A stretch of DNA of 64,000 bases, from NCBI GenBank assembly GCA_003222895.1, contig QHXI01000052.1, positions 54,109 to 118,108 of the forward strand, in the 5' to 3' direction. The position numbers were made by a program, and so were the translations under genes. Shown here piece after piece: positions 1 through 7,447 of the stretch; within the stretch, counting starts at the first letter, position 1; each line of letters starts with the position of its first letter. The notes beneath the pieces were generated by a model, which was not told where the DNA came from, made no database searches, and saw only the letters and a list, made by a program, of their open reading frames with translations. Origin of the DNA: Acidobacteriota bacterium (GTDB lineage: Bacteria > Acidobacteriota > Blastocatellia > Pyrinomonadales > Pyrinomonadaceae).

Positions 1-9
1 CTGAAAAAC

Positions 10-26
10 GCCCAACTAAAGTTGGC
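10..26. repeat. Small hairpin with TAAA loop
   Basis: CCAAC-TAAA-GTTGG forms a perfect five-pair stem at the window edge, downstream of the epimerase stop on the minus strand. Hairpins with the same TAAA loop but other stems occur at 10701-10716 and 10741-10758, so this is one member of a family. It could also help terminate transcription of the epimerase gene. No poly-T run follows. Confidence 0.5.
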
Positions 27-42
27 ACTCTAACGCGCCATA

Positions 43-1146
43 TCAGCTCGCTCCCATCAGCGCATCCAAAATTCGATCCGCCGTTTTTCCGTCCCATAAT
101 GGCGGAATGCGCAAGTTGTTTTTGTCGGGCGGATGATCGAGCACTTCGTTAGCGGCCGCCACGATTCGCGCAGTTTGTGTTCCGGCAATTCTGTTCGTGC
201 CCATCTCAACAGTGATCGGCCGTTCGGTGTTTTCGCGCAAAGTTATGCACGGAATTCCGAGCACTGTGGTCTCTTCCTGAATCCCGCCCGAGTCGGTCAG
301 CACCAGACGCGCGCCGCTGAGCAATTGCAAAAAATCCAGATAACTCGCCGGATCGATCACGATCAGGCCTTTCATATTTGCCACACGCTCAGTCAGGCCG
401 AGCTCATCGATCATCTTGCGCGTGCGCGGATGAGCGGGAAAAACGATCGGCAGTCGCTGCGAAATTCTTTCAAGCGCATCGAGGATTCGACTGAGGGCCG
501 CGTGCTCATCAACGTTTGACGGGCGATGCAGCGTCAGGACTGCGTAGTCTTTGTCCTCGAGACCGAGATCCGCGCGCGCCGTCGATTTCCTGGCGCGCCC
601 GAGATTCTCGAGCAGCGAATCTATCATGATGTTGCCGACAAAACGGATTCGTTCTGCCGGGATACCTTCTGACTTCAAATTCTCATCCGCATCGGCTGAA
701 GGTGTTAGCAGCAAGTCGGCGATCTGATCGGTGAGTACGCGATTGATTTCTTCGGGCATCGTGCGATCGCGGCTGCGCAAACCGGCTTCGACGTGCGCGA
801 CTTTGACATCGAGCTTTGCACAAACCAGCGCGCAAGCGATGGTTGAATTCACGTCGCCGACAACTAGAACCCAATCAGGCTTTTCGTTGATCACGCTTGG
901 TTCGAAGGCTTGAATGACGCCGGCGGTTTGCACCGCGTGGCTTGCAGAACCGACACCGAGATCGACATCAGGATCAGGTATTTCCAAGTCCCGAAAGAAC
1001 GCGTCCGACATGGCCGCATCATAATGCTGACCGGTATGAATCAGAATGGGATGAAATTCGTTTGACCGGCGCCTCATGGCGGCCACGATCGGCGCAACCT
1101 TCATGAAGTTGGGCCGCGCGCCGGCAACGATGATGACTTTGAGCAT
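43..1146 (-). CDS. UDP-N-acetylglucosamine 2-epimerase family protein (divergent WecB)
   Basis: This 367-residue protein belongs to the non-hydrolysing UDP-GlcNAc 2-epimerase family, which interconverts UDP-GlcNAc and UDP-ManNAc-type sugars in the cytoplasm for surface glycan synthesis. Visible motifs are the N-terminal ARPNFMKVAP loop, GDVNST, HVEAGLRSRD, PEEINR and a late DSGGIQEE nucleotide-binding motif. The start at 1146 (MLKVIIVAG) fits the family; the reading frame extends 22 codons further upstream, but those residues come from a palindromic repeat. It differs from the canonical WecB at 17229-18332 (AGARPNF instead of FGTRPEA; GDVNST instead of GDTTT), so it may act on another UDP-HexNAc derivative, as WbpI-type enzymes do. 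It lies downstream of a sugar-linked dehydrogenase on the same strand. Confidence 0.85.
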   Translation of the reverse strand: MLKVIIVAGARPNFMKVAPIVAAMRRRSNEFHPILIHTGQHYDAAMSDAFFRDLEIPDPDVDLGVGSASHAVQTAGVIQAFEPSVINEKPDWVLVVGDVNSTIACALVCAKLDVKVAHVEAGLRSRDRTMPEEINRVLTDQIADLLLTPSADADENLKSEGIPAERIRFVGNIMIDSLLENLGRARKSTARADLGLEDKDYAVLTLHRPSNVDEHAALSRILDALERISQRLPIVFPAHPRTRKMIDELGLTERVANMKGLIVIDPASYLDFLQLLSGARLVLTDSGGIQEETTVLGIPCITLRENTERPITVEMGTNRIAGTQTARIVAAANEVLDHPPDKNNLRIPPLWDGKTADRILDALMGAS

Positions 1147-1175
1147 TGAAGTTACAAGTGAGCCGTCGCGACGAT

Positions 1176-1264
1176 GTCGGTACCGCCCGCGTAAGCGGGT
1201 GGGATAAAGCATGCGCGGTTGACTTAATCATTGACCCCATCTGCTTACGCAGATGGTACTGACC
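1176..1264 (-). repeat. GTCAG-bounded palindromic element, copy B1
   Basis: An approximately 89-bp imperfect palindrome lies between two minus-strand genes. Both ends carry GTCAGTACC-like sequence in inverted orientation. Each half is also a local hairpin: a CATCTGC stem with loop gtaa and a CCCGC stem with loop ttac on the coding strand. Read on the minus strand it begins immediately after the TGA stop of the upstream dehydrogenase. Related copies are at 7373-7447 and 38769-38855. Confidence 0.75.
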
Positions 1265-3409
1265 TCAGACCTCGACAGGCCGTCCGGTTCGCAGCGACTC
1301 CAGAATCCGAAATGTCGCGCGCGTCGTTGTCGCGAGATCCTCGAGCGCAATTGGCGCAGGTTTGCCGTCGCGCACAACTGCACAGACGGTGCTCACTTCG
1401 TTCTTCTGGCCTTTGTCTTTATCGCGCAGGGTCGTTTTCTTTTCACGCGACCCGTCGTACGCGATCGCCGATTCGAAATCGTCAATCACGAGTGATTTGC
1501 GACCCCCGAAAATTTCGATTCGTTCTTTCGGCATCGCGCTGCTGCCTTCCGCCAGGTAAGCAATCGATCCGTTCGAGCCATCGGCGAAGCGCAACGTAAC
1601 GAATACGGAATCTTCGTTAGTCACGTCAGCATTCCGACTCACGATCGCCTCACCGTAAACGCGAGTCGTCAGCGAATCGGTTAGAAAGTGCATCAGATCG
1701 ATGAAGTGACAGACCTCGCCGACGATCCGCCCGCCCTCAGCTTCGTCATTGATCCAATACCCTGGCGGAATTCGACCGGCGTTGATTCGATAATTGATCG
1801 ACAGCGGCGTTTCGGGGTTCGAGCTAAAGAATTCTCTTGCAGCGATTGCCAACGGCGAAAATCGTCGATTAAATCCCACCATTAACTGGCCGGATGAATT
1901 CGCCGCCGCCTTCAGTACTTGATTCAATTGGTCGTCATCAACAGCCAGCGGCTTTTCGACAAAGACGTGTCGTCCGCTTTTCAGCGCGCGCGCTGCCAAC
2001 TCGGCATGACTGGCATGCCGCGTCGCGATCACAACTAGATTTGTTTCCTGGTCGTCGATGATTTCATCGGCGCTGGAAACTGACGATTGAAATCCAAATT
2101 TGCTTCCGACTTCGCGCGCGCTCACACCTGACGCGGTCGCGATCGATCGAAACTGCGCGCCTTCGTTTTTGAACAGCGGCAACAGCACTCCTTTTGCATA
2201 ACCACCGGCGCCAAGGAAACTTACGCGAACGGCGGAGGCCGGCGCGGATCTCTTTTCGGCAATCGGAATGCGAGTTTCGAGTCCGCGTTCGGTGTCGTAC
2301 TTCAGCACGATCCCGAGATAGGGCTCTTTGACCTCTCCCGTAATCAGTTTGTACGCGCGATCTGTTTCGCTCAATTCAAAACGATGCGTTATCAGCGTTT
2401 GCACATTGACGCGACCGTCGGCGACCAGATCGAGGAACGCTTCAATGTTGCGTCCTTCAGTCCAACGCACATAGCCAAACGGATAATCATGTCCGCGTTC
2501 CTCGTATTCAGGATCATAGCGGCCTGGGCCATACGACATCGAAATCCGAAACGTCAGTTCGCGATCATAGAAAGGCTTGCGCGGCAGTGTAAGCCCAACG
2601 GCGCCGACGACGACAACCCGGCCTTTCTGTCTCGAAATCTCGCCGGCGAGTTCAACCGGCTGATTCGATTCAGTAGCTGCGGCGATCAGAACCGCGTCAG
2701 CGCCGCGACCGCGCGACCACCCGACGACTTGCTGCTTTGCTTCATCGGGAGCGCAGCCGGCATCTGCCCCGTTCTGTTTCGCCAGCTCAATTTTCGCCTG
2801 GTTGAGATCGACGCCGAACACGCGACAGCCGTTCGCTTTCAGCAACTGCACCGCGAGTTGTCCGATCAAGCCAAGCCCGATCACGACTACTGATTCGCCC
2901 AACGTTGGTTCCGCCAGTCGCACGCCTTGCAACGCGATCGCTCCCAACGTTCCGAATGCCGCCGCATCGAAATCGACTTTATCTGGCAAACGCACGCAAA
3001 GATTTTTCGGTACGGACAGCACTTCGGCATGCGAAGCATAACCAACGCCGGCGCAGGCAACGCGATCTCCGACGCGAAATTCTGTTACGCCTTCACCGAC
3101 TTCGATAACCGTTCCCGCCGCGCTATAACCCAGCGCATTCATCGAACCCAATTTTGAAAGGACGGCATCGACCGTATTCAAAACGCCTTCTGTTCTCGCC
3201 TTATGAATGACTTGCTTTACCAATGCCGGCTGTTCGACGGCCCGACTGATCAGGCTTTTCTGTCCTGCCTCGACCGTCAGACGCTCAGTGCCGGCGCTAA
3301 TCAACGATGCCGCCGTGCGCACCAGCACAAAACCGCGTCGCGCGGTTGGCACCGGCACATCCGTCACTGAGACCGCGCCCGTTTTTAGATTTTGGAGAAC
3401 TTGTTTCAC
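1265..3409 (-). CDS. Two-domain oxidoreductase: zinc-type alcohol dehydrogenase fused to Gfo/Idh/MocA dehydrogenase
   Basis: This 714-residue fusion has two nucleotide-binding domains. Residues about 1-365 resemble medium-chain dehydrogenases, with GDRVACAGVGYASHAE and the Rossmann motif VIGLGLIGQLA. Residues about 390-714 resemble Gfo/Idh/MocA sugar dehydrogenases, with the N-terminal FLGAGGYAKG motif and the family lysine in VEKPLAVDDD. Such two-domain proteins are commonly found in bacterial polysaccharide gene clusters; the substrate is unknown. The start is GTG at 3409 (MKQVLQNLKTG), which matches the usual N-terminus. The stop codon TGA touches the palindromic element at 1176-1264. The gene points the same way as the epimerase downstream, so the two are probably co-expressed. 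The family call is firm and the exact reaction is not. Confidence 0.88.
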   Translation of the reverse strand: MKQVLQNLKTGAVSVTDVPVPTARRGFVLVRTAASLISAGTERLTVEAGQKSLISRAVEQPALVKQVIHKARTEGVLNTVDAVLSKLGSMNALGYSAAGTVIEVGEGVTEFRVGDRVACAGVGYASHAEVLSVPKNLCVRLPDKVDFDAAAFGTLGAIALQGVRLAEPTLGESVVVIGLGLIGQLAVQLLKANGCRVFGVDLNQAKIELAKQNGADAGCAPDEAKQQVVGWSRGRGADAVLIAAATESNQPVELAGEISRQKGRVVVVGAVGLTLPRKPFYDRELTFRISMSYGPGRYDPEYEERGHDYPFGYVRWTEGRNIEAFLDLVADGRVNVQTLITHRFELSETDRAYKLITGEVKEPYLGIVLKYDTERGLETRIPIAEKRSAPASAVRVSFLGAGGYAKGVLLPLFKNEGAQFRSIATASGVSAREVGSKFGFQSSVSSADEIIDDQETNLVVIATRHASHAELAARALKSGRHVFVEKPLAVDDDQLNQVLKAAANSSGQLMVGFNRRFSPLAIAAREFFSSNPETPLSINYRINAGRIPPGYWINDEAEGGRIVGEVCHFIDLMHFLTDSLTTRVYGEAIVSRNADVTNEDSVFVTLRFADGSNGSIAYLAEGSSAMPKERIEIFGGRKSLVIDDFESAIAYDGSREKKTTLRDKDKGQKNEVSTVCAVVRDGKPAPIALEDLATTTRATFRILESLRTGRPVEV

Positions 3410-3763
3410 AACCTGTCGCGCAACGAAACTGTAGCAGACCGGCTCAGACTATCCTCGATCTTCGTTTGTTCAGTCAATCGCCGCGGCGCCTTCGGATTGC
3501 TTGTAACTTTCTGCAGCAATTGCGGAAATCCGCGCACCGCAAGTGAGCAACAACAACGATTTTATGCGGCCAATGGATTGACAATCGACTGCGTATTTTG
3601 TTAGTTATGCTTCGCTATTTGTAGAACAATTCAGCAAACAGCGGACGAATCGATAGCTTACTATCTCCTGCGCGTGGCTTTGGTGAGCACGCATAGTTCT
3701 TCAAGCAGGCCTCATCGTTTTTAGGAAACTCGCAGTCAGAATTTAGCCATAGGAGACCATAAC
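3410..3763. other. Intergenic region without a recognisable gene
   Basis: About 350 bp separate the divergent dehydrogenase and the CD225-like gene. Short frames here show no family resemblance, and the longest (3615-3818, minus) overlaps the next gene. The region must hold promoters for both directions. Only the ribosome-binding site AGGAG at about 3751 is clear. Confidence 0.5.
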
Positions 3764-4060
3764 ATGTCGCAAAATTGGACCCCGCCCGCAGGATCCGGCG
3801 GTTCGGCAACTGTACCAAATTACCTCGTGCCGGCGATTATCTCGATCTTTTGTTGCTGGCCGTTGGCAATTCCCGCGATCATTTTCGCCACGCAAGTTAA
3901 CGGCAAAGTGGCCGCGGGCGATGTCGCCGGCGCGCAGGAGGCTTCGAAGAAAGCAAAGATGTTCAGCTTTATCGCGATTGGCATTGGATTGCTGGGTATT
4001 GTCATATGGCTGATTTTATTCGCGTTGGGAATGGCCGGGAGCATAGTGGGTAACAGGTAA
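3764..4060 (+). CDS. CD225/dispanin-family small membrane protein
   Basis: This 98-residue protein has a polar, Pro/Gly-rich N-terminus followed by two hydrophobic segments (about residues 24-46 and 66-92). They are joined by a short loop with the dispanin-type pattern VNGKVAAGDVAGAQEASKKAK. CD225/dispanin proteins are small two-pass membrane proteins; the bacterial members have no established function. AGGAG lies 8 bases before the ATG, so the start is well supported. The next gene also encodes a small membrane protein with a TM2 domain, but the 160-bp gap argues against a tight operon. Confidence 0.8.
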   Translation: MSQNWTPPAGSGGSATVPNYLVPAIISIFCCWPLAIPAIIFATQVNGKVAAGDVAGAQEASKKAKMFSFIAIGIGLLGIVIWLILFALGMAGSIVGNR

Positions 4061-4222
4061 TCCTGATCTAGATCCGGTTGGCCACCCATGAACCCTTAGT
4101 GTGATACTAGGCGGATTGGCGTTAGACTTTCTGAAACGAAGATTCGTTTCAGAGAGCGCTGGAGTTGGAGGGCGCGTGTCTTCGCTGGTCCGCCATTTTT
4201 TGATTTTTAAGCGAGAAAAATT

Positions 4223-4675
4223 TTGGCCGTTTTTTGCACAAAGTGTGGCGCGCAGAATGATGACTTCTCGCGGACGTGTCTTCACTGTCAGGCCGAGCTC
4301 CCGGTGATTAGCGGCAAGCAAACCACAGCGTACCAATCAGAGTATCAAGTGCCTTACGAACCAACCTATCAACCGATTCAGCCGCCCGCGCCGCTCTACG
4401 CTCAACCACAGACTGACGATTGGCAGAAAGCAGGCGCCGACAAAAAGATCATCGCCGGGATCTTAGGCATCGTAGTCGGAGCCTTCGGTATTCATAAATT
4501 CGTGCTTGGCTATCAAAAGGAAGGCCTGACGATGTTGCTGGTATCGATCTTGAGCTGCGGCATGCTGGCCGGCTTCATGCACGTGATCGGGATCATCGAA
4601 GGCATCATGTACCTCACCAAGAGCGATGAAGAGTTTGTACGGACTTATGTGCATGGAAAGAAGGGTTGGTTCTAA
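4223..4675 (+). CDS. Zinc-ribbon and TM2-domain membrane protein
   Basis: The 150-residue protein opens with a zinc ribbon (CTKCG at residues 5-9, then CLHC about 15 residues later). A Pro/Gln/Tyr-rich linker follows (about 35-70), and then a TM2 domain of two hydrophobic helices with the G(A/I)FGIHKFVLG turn. The TM2 family is widespread and of unknown function, often found with DUF4870 or CD225 proteins. The start is TTG at 4223, because the zinc ribbon must be included and no ATG precedes it in frame. The ribosome-binding site is weak, so translation may be low. Membrane localisation is inferred from the two helices. Confidence 0.75.
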   Translation: MAVFCTKCGAQNDDFSRTCLHCQAELPVISGKQTTAYQSEYQVPYEPTYQPIQPPAPLYAQPQTDDWQKAGADKKIIAGILGIVVGAFGIHKFVLGYQKEGLTMLLVSILSCGMLAGFMHVIGIIEGIMYLTKSDEEFVRTYVHGKKGWF

Positions 4676-4695
4676 AATGACGGATACGCATATGT

Positions 4696-4701
4696 TATGA
4701 T
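4696..4701 (+). promoter_or_regulatory. Candidate -10 element for hicBA (leaderless geometry)
   Basis: TATGAT lies six bases before the ATG of hicB, so transcription would begin at or next to the start codon. No Shine-Dalgarno sequence precedes this ATG, which fits a leaderless mRNA. No good -35 box is visible, so the call is tentative. The same spacing is seen upstream of the TylF-like gene at 26982. Confidence 0.35.
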
Positions 4702-4707
4702 CCGCGT

Positions 4708-4929
4708 ATGGAAATCAAAATGCACATCGTTTACGAGAAGGTTGACGACCTGATTCAAGCGTCAGTTGCGGAGCTGCCCGGCGCAATCTCACTTGGCTCC
4801 AGCGTCGAAGAAGCTCGTAAGAATCTTGATGAAGCAATTGAAATGGTGCTCGAGGGAAATCGTTTGCTCACAGAAGATGGTGCGCGCGAAACAATCACGA
4901 GCGAGGAAATTGCTTTCCGCGCGGCATGA
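4708..4929 (+). CDS. hicB: HicB-family antitoxin
   Basis: This 73-residue protein has the short beta-alpha-beta-beta-alpha HicB fold. The signs are a conserved pattern around VYEKVDDLIQASVAELPGA, then the helix VEEARKNLDEAIEMVLEGNR. HicB antitoxins bind and mask the mRNA-cleaving HicA toxin and usually repress their own promoter. This short form lacks an obvious C-terminal DNA-binding domain. The reading frame of the toxin overlaps the 3' end, which is typical of the pair; here the antitoxin comes first. The stop TGA is contained in ATGA, the usual coupling junction for hicA. Confidence 0.82.
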   Translation: MEIKMHIVYEKVDDLIQASVAELPGAISLGSSVEEARKNLDEAIEMVLEGNRLLTEDGARETITSEEIAFRAA

Positions 4930-5110
4930 AAGAGTCGACCTAGTTCGTCACCTTGAAAGACACGGTGAGTTCGTGCGCGAAGGTAGGGAGCATACGTTGT
5001 ACATTAACCGCCAAGCTAGGAAATCGGCCACCGTCCCAAGGCATCGCGAGATTCCCAAAGGCACTGTGAGAAGTATTTGCCGCGCCCTCGGATTGCCTTC
5101 CCCAATCTAA
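4910..5110 (+). CDS. hicA: HicA-family toxin, probably shifted by one base at its N-terminus
   Basis: The frame encodes about 66 residues with the HicA double-stranded-RNA-binding-like fold: RVDLVRHLERHG, a histidine in GREHTLYINR (the usual catalytic His position), TVPRHREIPKGT and a final helix. HicA toxins cleave mRNA. The natural start would be the ATG at 4926 overlapping the hicB stop, but that ATG reads MKEST and then hits a stop. One extra A in the run after ATG would give MKRVDLVRHLERHG, the usual N-terminus. As it stands, translation would need TTG at 4910, which has a GAGG sequence five bases upstream, or ribosomal slippage. So this is either a recently inactivated toxin, an alternative start, or an assembly error. 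Confidence 0.65.
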   Translation: MLSARHERVDLVRHLERHGEFVREGREHTLYINRQARKSATVPRHREIPKGTVRSICRALGLPSPI

Positions 5111-5134
5111 TCTGTAGATTCGTCGTCAAACATC

Positions 5135-5569
5135 ATGTCGAGTTTTTATTTCGTCGAAACCGTTCCCGATCGCACCAGGCAATTGGCAATTGCGGCGACT
5201 ATGTGGTTAGGACTTGCCGCCGGCGCGACGTTTCTTTTTTTCTTCAATCCGGCGCTCTCCTCAAATCAATTTTTTCCTAAGTGTCCGTTTCGCTTGCTGA
5301 CTGGTTGCCAATGTCCCGGCTGCGGCTCGACGCGCGCGTTTTATCAACTTCTGCATCTCCATCCGATCGCCGCCTTCAAGTTTAATCCGTTGATGGTGCT
5401 GACGCTGCCTTTTATCGTTTACGGCTTTCTCGGATTCACGAAGAGCGCCGTAACCGGCAAACCATACCGTCGCTTGTTCATCCCGCCGAGGTACATGTGG
5501 GCGTGGCTGGTGCTGCTGATCTTCTTTTGGGTCTTTCGCAACACTCCTTGGTATCCGTTTGCATCGTGA
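5135..5569 (+). CDS. DUF2752 membrane protein
   Basis: The 144-residue protein carries the DUF2752 signature CPFRLLTGCQCPGCGSTRAF (about residues 50-70). This Cys-rich turn follows a first membrane helix (about 20-42), and two further helices follow (about 85-105 and 118-138). The family is of unknown function, small and polytopic. The three or four conserved cysteines suggest a metal or disulfide site, which is inference. The gene stands alone between hicA and a repeat-rich spacer. The ATG at 5135 is the first in frame. Confidence 0.82.
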   Translation: MSSFYFVETVPDRTRQLAIAATMWLGLAAGATFLFFFNPALSSNQFFPKCPFRLLTGCQCPGCGSTRAFYQLLHLHPIAAFKFNPLMVLTLPFIVYGFLGFTKSAVTGKPYRRLFIPPRYMWAWLVLLIFFWVFRNTPWYPFAS

Positions 5570-5583
5570 GCTGTAGCGCGGAT

Positions 5584-5685
5584 CGCAGGCATCTTGCCTG
5601 CGGTTCGCCCGGCATCCTTGCCGGCTCACTAAATCATTCGGGACGCGGGGCAGAGATGCCCGCGCATCGCACGCAAGATGCGTGC
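5584..5685. repeat. Cluster of GCA-loop-TGC hairpins
   Basis: Consecutive hairpins share a short loop related to ATCTT/AAGA but have different stems: CGCAGGCA/TGCCTGCG at 5584-5602, CCGGCA/TGCCGG near 5609-5625, GGGGCA/TGCCC near 5647-5661, and GCACGCA/TGCGTGC at 5669-5685. A related hairpin (GCGGGCA/TGCCCGC) is at 40130-40147. They lie downstream of the DUF2752 gene and may also terminate its transcript. Confidence 0.6.
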
Positions 5686-5725
5686 GCTCCTTTCACCGCG
5701 ATTGTTCCGCTGTGATTCTTCTTCC

Positions 5726-5752
5726 ATTTACGATTTACGATTCACGATTTAC
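5726..5752. repeat. Heptamer-periodic repeat (ATTTACG units)
   Basis: Four consecutive 7-bp units, ATTTACG, ATTTACG, ATTCACG and ATTTACT, lie directly upstream of the thioesterase start. Unlike the other heptamer arrays in this window, only one arm is present. It is the simplest case of the 7-bp periodicity seen at 36634, 40985, 48715, 50104 and 62956. Confidence 0.65.
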
Positions 5753-5761
5753 TATCCCTTC

Positions 5762-6142
5762 ATGAACTCTGATCCCGCAATTCGCATCACGATGCTGCCG
5801 CGCGACACAAACTCGCAGGGCACTATCTTTGGCGGCGTCATTCTCAGCTACATCGACATCGCCGGCGCCATCGAAGCTCACCGGCACACCGGCATGGATC
5901 GCTTCGTCACCGTCGCGATGCGTGAAGTCATTTTTCACGCGCCGGTATTCGTCGGCGATCTGGTCAGCTTTTATTCAGAAACGTTGAAGGTCGGCACGAC
6001 TTCGATCACCACGCGGGTCGTAGTTGAAGCCGAGCGCTATGGCTCGCCCGGCGACCGCGCCCGCGTGACAGAAGCTGAGGTCGTTTACGTTGCGGTTGAT
6101 AAGGCCGGAAAGAAAACGAAGATATTGGCTAACGAGACATGA
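5762..6142 (+). CDS. Acyl-CoA thioesterase, hotdog fold (YciA-like)
   Basis: This 126-residue single hotdog-domain protein resembles YciA/BFIT-type acyl-CoA thioesterases, which hydrolyse fatty acyl-CoA to free acid and CoA in the cytosol. The signature is [19 protein letters not shown], with the asparagine and the GG motif preceding the hotdog helix, and then [25 protein letters not shown]. The reading frame extends 28 codons upstream, but those codons lie in repeat sequence, so MNSDPAIRI at 5762 is the likely start. The gene is convergent with the HAD hydrolase, with 7 bp between stops. Confidence 0.85.
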   Translation: MNSDPAIRITMLPRDTNSQGTIFGGVILSYIDIAGAIEAHRHTGMDRFVTVAMREVIFHAPVFVGDLVSFYSETLKVGTTSITTRVVVEAERYGSPGDRARVTEAEVVYVAVDKAGKKTKILANET

Positions 6143-6149
6143 TCTTCCG

Positions 6150-6761
6150 TCAGTTGGTGATCGCTATGCCGTAGCGAATCAATTCCGTCCGCAACTGCGC
6201 GGCGGCTTTGAATAGAATCGTGTTGATTCCCAGTTCGCGCGGGCATTCCAGGTTTACTTCCCGATCGTCAATGAACAGACATTCCTGGGGCGCGCGCTGG
6301 GTAATCTGTAAAACCATGCGATAGATTGCCTCGTCAGGTTTACGCAGACCGAGAAAGCACGAGCTGAAGAAAACGGAAAAGTAACGCGCCAAGCCAAACT
6401 TCTCGATCCGAAAAACATTTAGTTCAAGAATTTCATTGTTGAGCGTAGCCATGAAGTACCGGCCTGACTGCGCCAGCTCTTCGGCAAGCTTCAGCGAATC
6501 CGGCTTCGCCTGAGATTGCGCGAAGATGAAATCGCTAAACTCCTCGCGGGTGAACGAACGCGGCCGATAAAATATTGCGCGATCAAGATAACGCTCGAGT
6601 GCGAGGCGGTTTGTCTCGATGGCGTGCGCAACCTTCTCATGCCGCTCGCTGTACTCGTCCCAATCAAGACCGAACTTCTCAGCCGCCGCGCGCCGCGAAG
6701 CGTGTCCCCAACCGTCGGTCAAGAGCACACCGCCGATGTCAAAGAAGATAGTGGTGATCAT
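6150..6761 (-). CDS. HAD-superfamily hydrolase
   Basis: The 203-residue protein is a HAD-like phosphatase. The usual motif I, DxDxV/T, appears as FFDIGGVLLTD, as in YihX/epoxide-hydrolase-N-like HADs (residues about 5-15). Motif II is at about NNE, a conserved Lys follows in LRKPDEAIY, and motif IV is FIDDREVN. Substrates of such HADs are usually small sugar phosphates or nucleotides; none can be assigned here. I place the start at 6761 (MITTIFFDIGG), directly at the catalytic strand, rather than at the 14-codon upstream extension. The second Asp of motif I is replaced by Gly, as in several related HADs, so activity may be altered. Confidence 0.8.
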   Translation of the reverse strand: MITTIFFDIGGVLLTDGWGHASRRAAAEKFGLDWDEYSERHEKVAHAIETNRLALERYLDRAIFYRPRSFTREEFSDFIFAQSQAKPDSLKLAEELAQSGRYFMATLNNEILELNVFRIEKFGLARYFSVFFSSCFLGLRKPDEAIYRMVLQITQRAPQECLFIDDREVNLECPRELGINTILFKAAAQLRTELIRYGIAITN

Positions 6762-6876
6762 TGCAGTGTCATTTGGAGTGCGGTGGCAAGCGCAGCGCGA
6801 CACCGCTTTGAATTATCTTGCACGCAAGGAACCAAAGCGCCGTCGCCGCTACGCTCTGCCGGCGCACTCCAAACCC

Positions 6877-7347
6877 TCACCAGCGATGATATGCCGGATG
6901 ACCCAGCTTCACCGCCACGAAGGTTCCATGACACGTCGCACAAACCTTGTCATGCGCGATCAACTCGCCTTCGACAACCGCGCGATCCTCGTTTGATTCG
7001 ACGACGCGCGCTCGCAGCTCGACTGGTTTATCGGTTGGTGTCGGCCGCATTAGTTTGATCGTGTAATCGGCGGTGACTGTGCATGGCGGATGATCCAATC
7101 CAGCTTTCTTCATCAGGTGATACGCCGCCGTCCAGTTGCAATGGCAATCGAGCAGTGTGCCGATAATTCCGCCGCTCAACATTCCGGGGAATGCTTCCTG
7201 ATAAGTTTCAGGATTGAAAGTCGCGACGACTTCATCACCCTGAGGAAAGCTGCGGACGTGCAAACCCCTTTCATTCGCCGGCCCGCAGCCGAAGCAGGCC
7301 ATCTGCGGCGCGTAACTTTCCTGGAGACTCTTTTCGTTCAAATTCAT
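6877..7347 (-). CDS. PaaI-family hotdog thioesterase
   Basis: This 156-residue protein has the PaaI-type hotdog pattern: CFGCGPANERGLHVR near the N-terminus, then the GMLSGGIIGTLLDCHCNWTAAY helix with the GG pair. PaaI-family enzymes hydrolyse aryl- or acyl-CoA thioesters in the cytoplasm. The CFGCG motif is common to a subgroup with a short cysteine-containing N-terminus. A longer upstream frame exists, but MNLNEKSLQ at 7347 is the plausible start. It sits just downstream of a CoA ligase on the same strand, separated by a 75-bp palindrome, so a shared role in CoA-ester turnover is likely. Confidence 0.85.
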   Translation of the reverse strand: MNLNEKSLQESYAPQMACFGCGPANERGLHVRSFPQGDEVVATFNPETYQEAFPGMLSGGIIGTLLDCHCNWTAAYHLMKKAGLDHPPCTVTADYTIKLMRPTPTDKPVELRARVVESNEDRAVVEGELIAHDKVCATCHGTFVAVKLGHPAYHRW

Positions 7348-7372
7348 TTGTGCTCTCTTGCTTGGGCATGAA

Positions 7373-7447
7373 GTCAGTACCATCCGCGTAAGCGGATGGA
7401 TCAGGAAAGCCCCTTTATCCCACCTGCTAACGCTGGTGGTACTGACC
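7373..7447 (-). repeat. GTCAG-bounded palindromic element, copy B2
   Basis: A 75-bp inverted repeat has GTCAGTACC at one end and GGTACTGAC at the other. The halves form hairpins with stems CCATCCGC/GCGGATGG (loop gtaa) and CCACC/GGTGG around ctgctaacgct. Read on the minus strand, it starts right after the TGA stop of the CoA ligase, exactly as copy B1 follows its upstream gene. It shares an internal GGGATAAAG with B1. Confidence 0.75.

Noticed and set aside
1231..3157. Several plus-strand frames of 60-169 residues opposite the two-domain dehydrogenase
   Set aside because: They are antisense shadows of a well-supported 714-residue gene and show no motif or ribosome-binding site.
3615..3818. 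Minus-strand frame of 67 residues upstream of the CD225 gene
   Set aside because: It overlaps the start of a supported gene and has no family resemblance.
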